64,000 bases of DNA from Nocardioides yefusunii (lineage in GTDB: Bacteria > Actinomycetota > Actinomycetes > Propionibacteriales > Nocardioidaceae). The notes under the pieces were generated by a model. It saw only the letters and a program-made list of their open reading frames with translations. It searched no databases and had not been told where the DNA came from. Shown here piece by piece: positions 63,152 to 64,000 of the stretch (positions are counted from its first letter, which is position 1; the number at the start of each line of letters is the position of its first letter). The position numbers and the translations under genes were made by a program. The stretch is from the NCBI RefSeq assembly GCF_004014875.1, contig NZ_CP034929.1, forward strand, positions 2,046,001 to 2,110,000, read 5' to 3'.

Positions 63152-64000
63152 TCAGTTGCCACCGGTGAGCTTCTCGCGAAGCGCCTGGAGCGCCTCGTCG
63201 GAAGCCAGCGAACCGCCGACCTCCTCGGCAGCAGCGACGTCGCCACCGGAGGAGTACGAGGTGGCCTCGCCGGCCTCGGCCTCGGCAACCTTCGCCTCGG
63301 CCTGCTGCTTGACGTGAGCCTCCCAGCGGGCGTGGGCCTTGGCGTAGTCCTCTTCCCACTTGGTGCGCTGCTCGTCGAAGCCCTCGAGCCACTCGCCGGT
63401 CTCGGGGTCGAAGCCCTCGGGGTAGACGTAGTTGCCCTGCTCGTCGTACGTGGCAGTCATGCCGTACAGGGTCGGGTCGAACTCGGAGTCGTCCACAGCG
63501 GCAACGGTCTCGTTGGCCTGCTTGAGGGACAGCGAGATGCGGCGACGCTCGAGGTCGATGTCGATGATCTTGACCATGACGTCGTCGTTGACCTGGACGA
63601 CCTGCTCCGGGATCTCCACGTGGCGCTCGGCCAGCTCGGAGATGTGCACGAGGCCCTCGATGCCCTCCTCGACACGGACGAACGAACCGAAGGGCACCAG
63701 CTTGGTGACCTTACCCGGAACGATCTGACCGATCTGGTGGGTGCGAGCGAAGTGCTGCCACGGGTCTTCCTGGGTGGCCTTGAGCGACAGGGAGACGCGC
63801 TCGCGGTCCATGTCCACGTCGAGAACCTCGACGGTGACCTCGTCACCCACGGTGACGACCTCGGACGGGTGGTCGATGTGCTTCCAGGACAGCTCCGAGA
63901 CGTGCACGAGGCCGTCGACGCCACCGAGGTCCACGAAGGCACCGAAGTTGACGATCGAGGACACGACACCCTTGCGGATCTGGCCCTTCTGGAGCTGGGT
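63152..64000 (-). CDS. rpsA: 30S ribosomal protein S1, C-terminal part
   Basis: RNA-binding ribosomal protein that helps load mRNA. The gene runs off the right edge, so about 282 C-terminal residues are visible. Two S1 (OB-fold) domains can be read: VVSSIVNFGAFVDLGGVDGL with VHVSELSWKHIDHPSEVVTV, and KVTKLVPFGSFVRVEEGIEG with LVHISELAERHVEIPEQVVQ. The acidic, Ala/Glu-rich tail (KVAEAEAGEATSYSSGGDVA) ends LREKLTGGN, as in actinobacterial S1. Confidence 0.95.
   Translation of the reverse strand, partial: TQLQKGQIRKGVVSSIVNFGAFVDLGGVDGLVHVSELSWKHIDHPSEVVTVGDEVTVEVLDVDMDRERVSLSLKATQEDPWQHFARTHQIGQIVPGKVTKLVPFGSFVRVEEGIEGLVHISELAERHVEIPEQVVQVNDDVMVKIIDIDLERRRISLSLKQANETVAAVDDSEFDPTLYGMTATYDEQGNYVYPEGFDPETGEWLEGFDEQRTKWEEDYAKAHARWEAHVKQQAEAKVAEAEAGEATSYSSGGDVAAAEEVGGSLASDEALQALREKLTGGN

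Overview
The window is high-GC chromosomal DNA from an actinobacterium. Gene content suggests the Nocardioidaceae (Nocardioides-like); that placement is inference from gene families, not from a marker search. Support comes from DUF3093, DUF3159, DUF3710, DUF4192, DUF4193, DUF4235, DUF5998 and DUF7455 proteins, SepH, a TRAM-type RNA methyltransferase, a ceoB/ceoC pair, GTG starts, and many genes with a TANNNT box 6-8 bases before the start codon, typical of leaderless transcripts. Almost all of the window is coding: no gene-free gap exceeds about 300 bases, and I saw no tRNA, rRNA, CRISPR array or insertion sequence.

Layout. 1-5.4 kb: 3' part of a fatty-acid oxidation multienzyme gene, an amino-acid permease and dxs. 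5.6-8.8 kb: small membrane protein, tandem-NUDIX protein and unknown protein in one minus-strand operon behind a LexA-type SOS box, then a GNAT acetyltransferase and small unknown genes. 8.9-12.8 kb: two tandem copies of a membrane sensor plus SigE-family sigma factor cassette. 13.1-17.1 kb: aconitase, and a TetR repressor diverging from a hotdog thioesterase across two 18-bp operators. 17.2-27 kb: RNA methyltransferase, APC permease, the TrkA-type pair, DUF3159, OB-fold protein, DUF3710, dUTPase, DUF3093, DUF4235, DUF4193 and inositol-phosphatase-like protein. From memory of Mycobacterium tuberculosis, much of this resembles the Rv2689c-Rv2701c order. 26.8-38.4 kb: ferrochelatase, MFS transporter, FAD-linked sugar-lactone oxidase, SepH, aldo/keto reductase, thymidine kinase, phosphodiesterase, DUF5998 and a GNAT/acyl-CoA ligase fusion.

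38.5-47 kb: a second type II topoisomerase (ParC-like on plus, ParE-like on minus) encloses an LprG-like lipoprotein plus MFS pair, a beta-carbonic anhydrase, a decayed small membrane-protein gene and an unknown gene bracketed by a 58-bp copy of the parE 3' end. 47.2-52.8 kb: DUF7455, DUF456, an SGNH lipoprotein, the principal sigma factor, a secreted HNH nuclease and an HhH-GPD repair protein. 52.8-64 kb: universal stress protein, an unknown gene convergently overlapping a DUF4192 gene, DNA polymerase IV, the 5-oxoprolinase operon pxpABC, oligopeptidase B, a SigB-like sigma factor, coaE and the 3' part of rpsA.

Most genes are housekeeping. The more unusual features are the SOS-box operon, the duplicated sensor/sigma cassettes, the parE-3'-end repeat with its insert, and repeats at several loci that begin at or near a stop codon.
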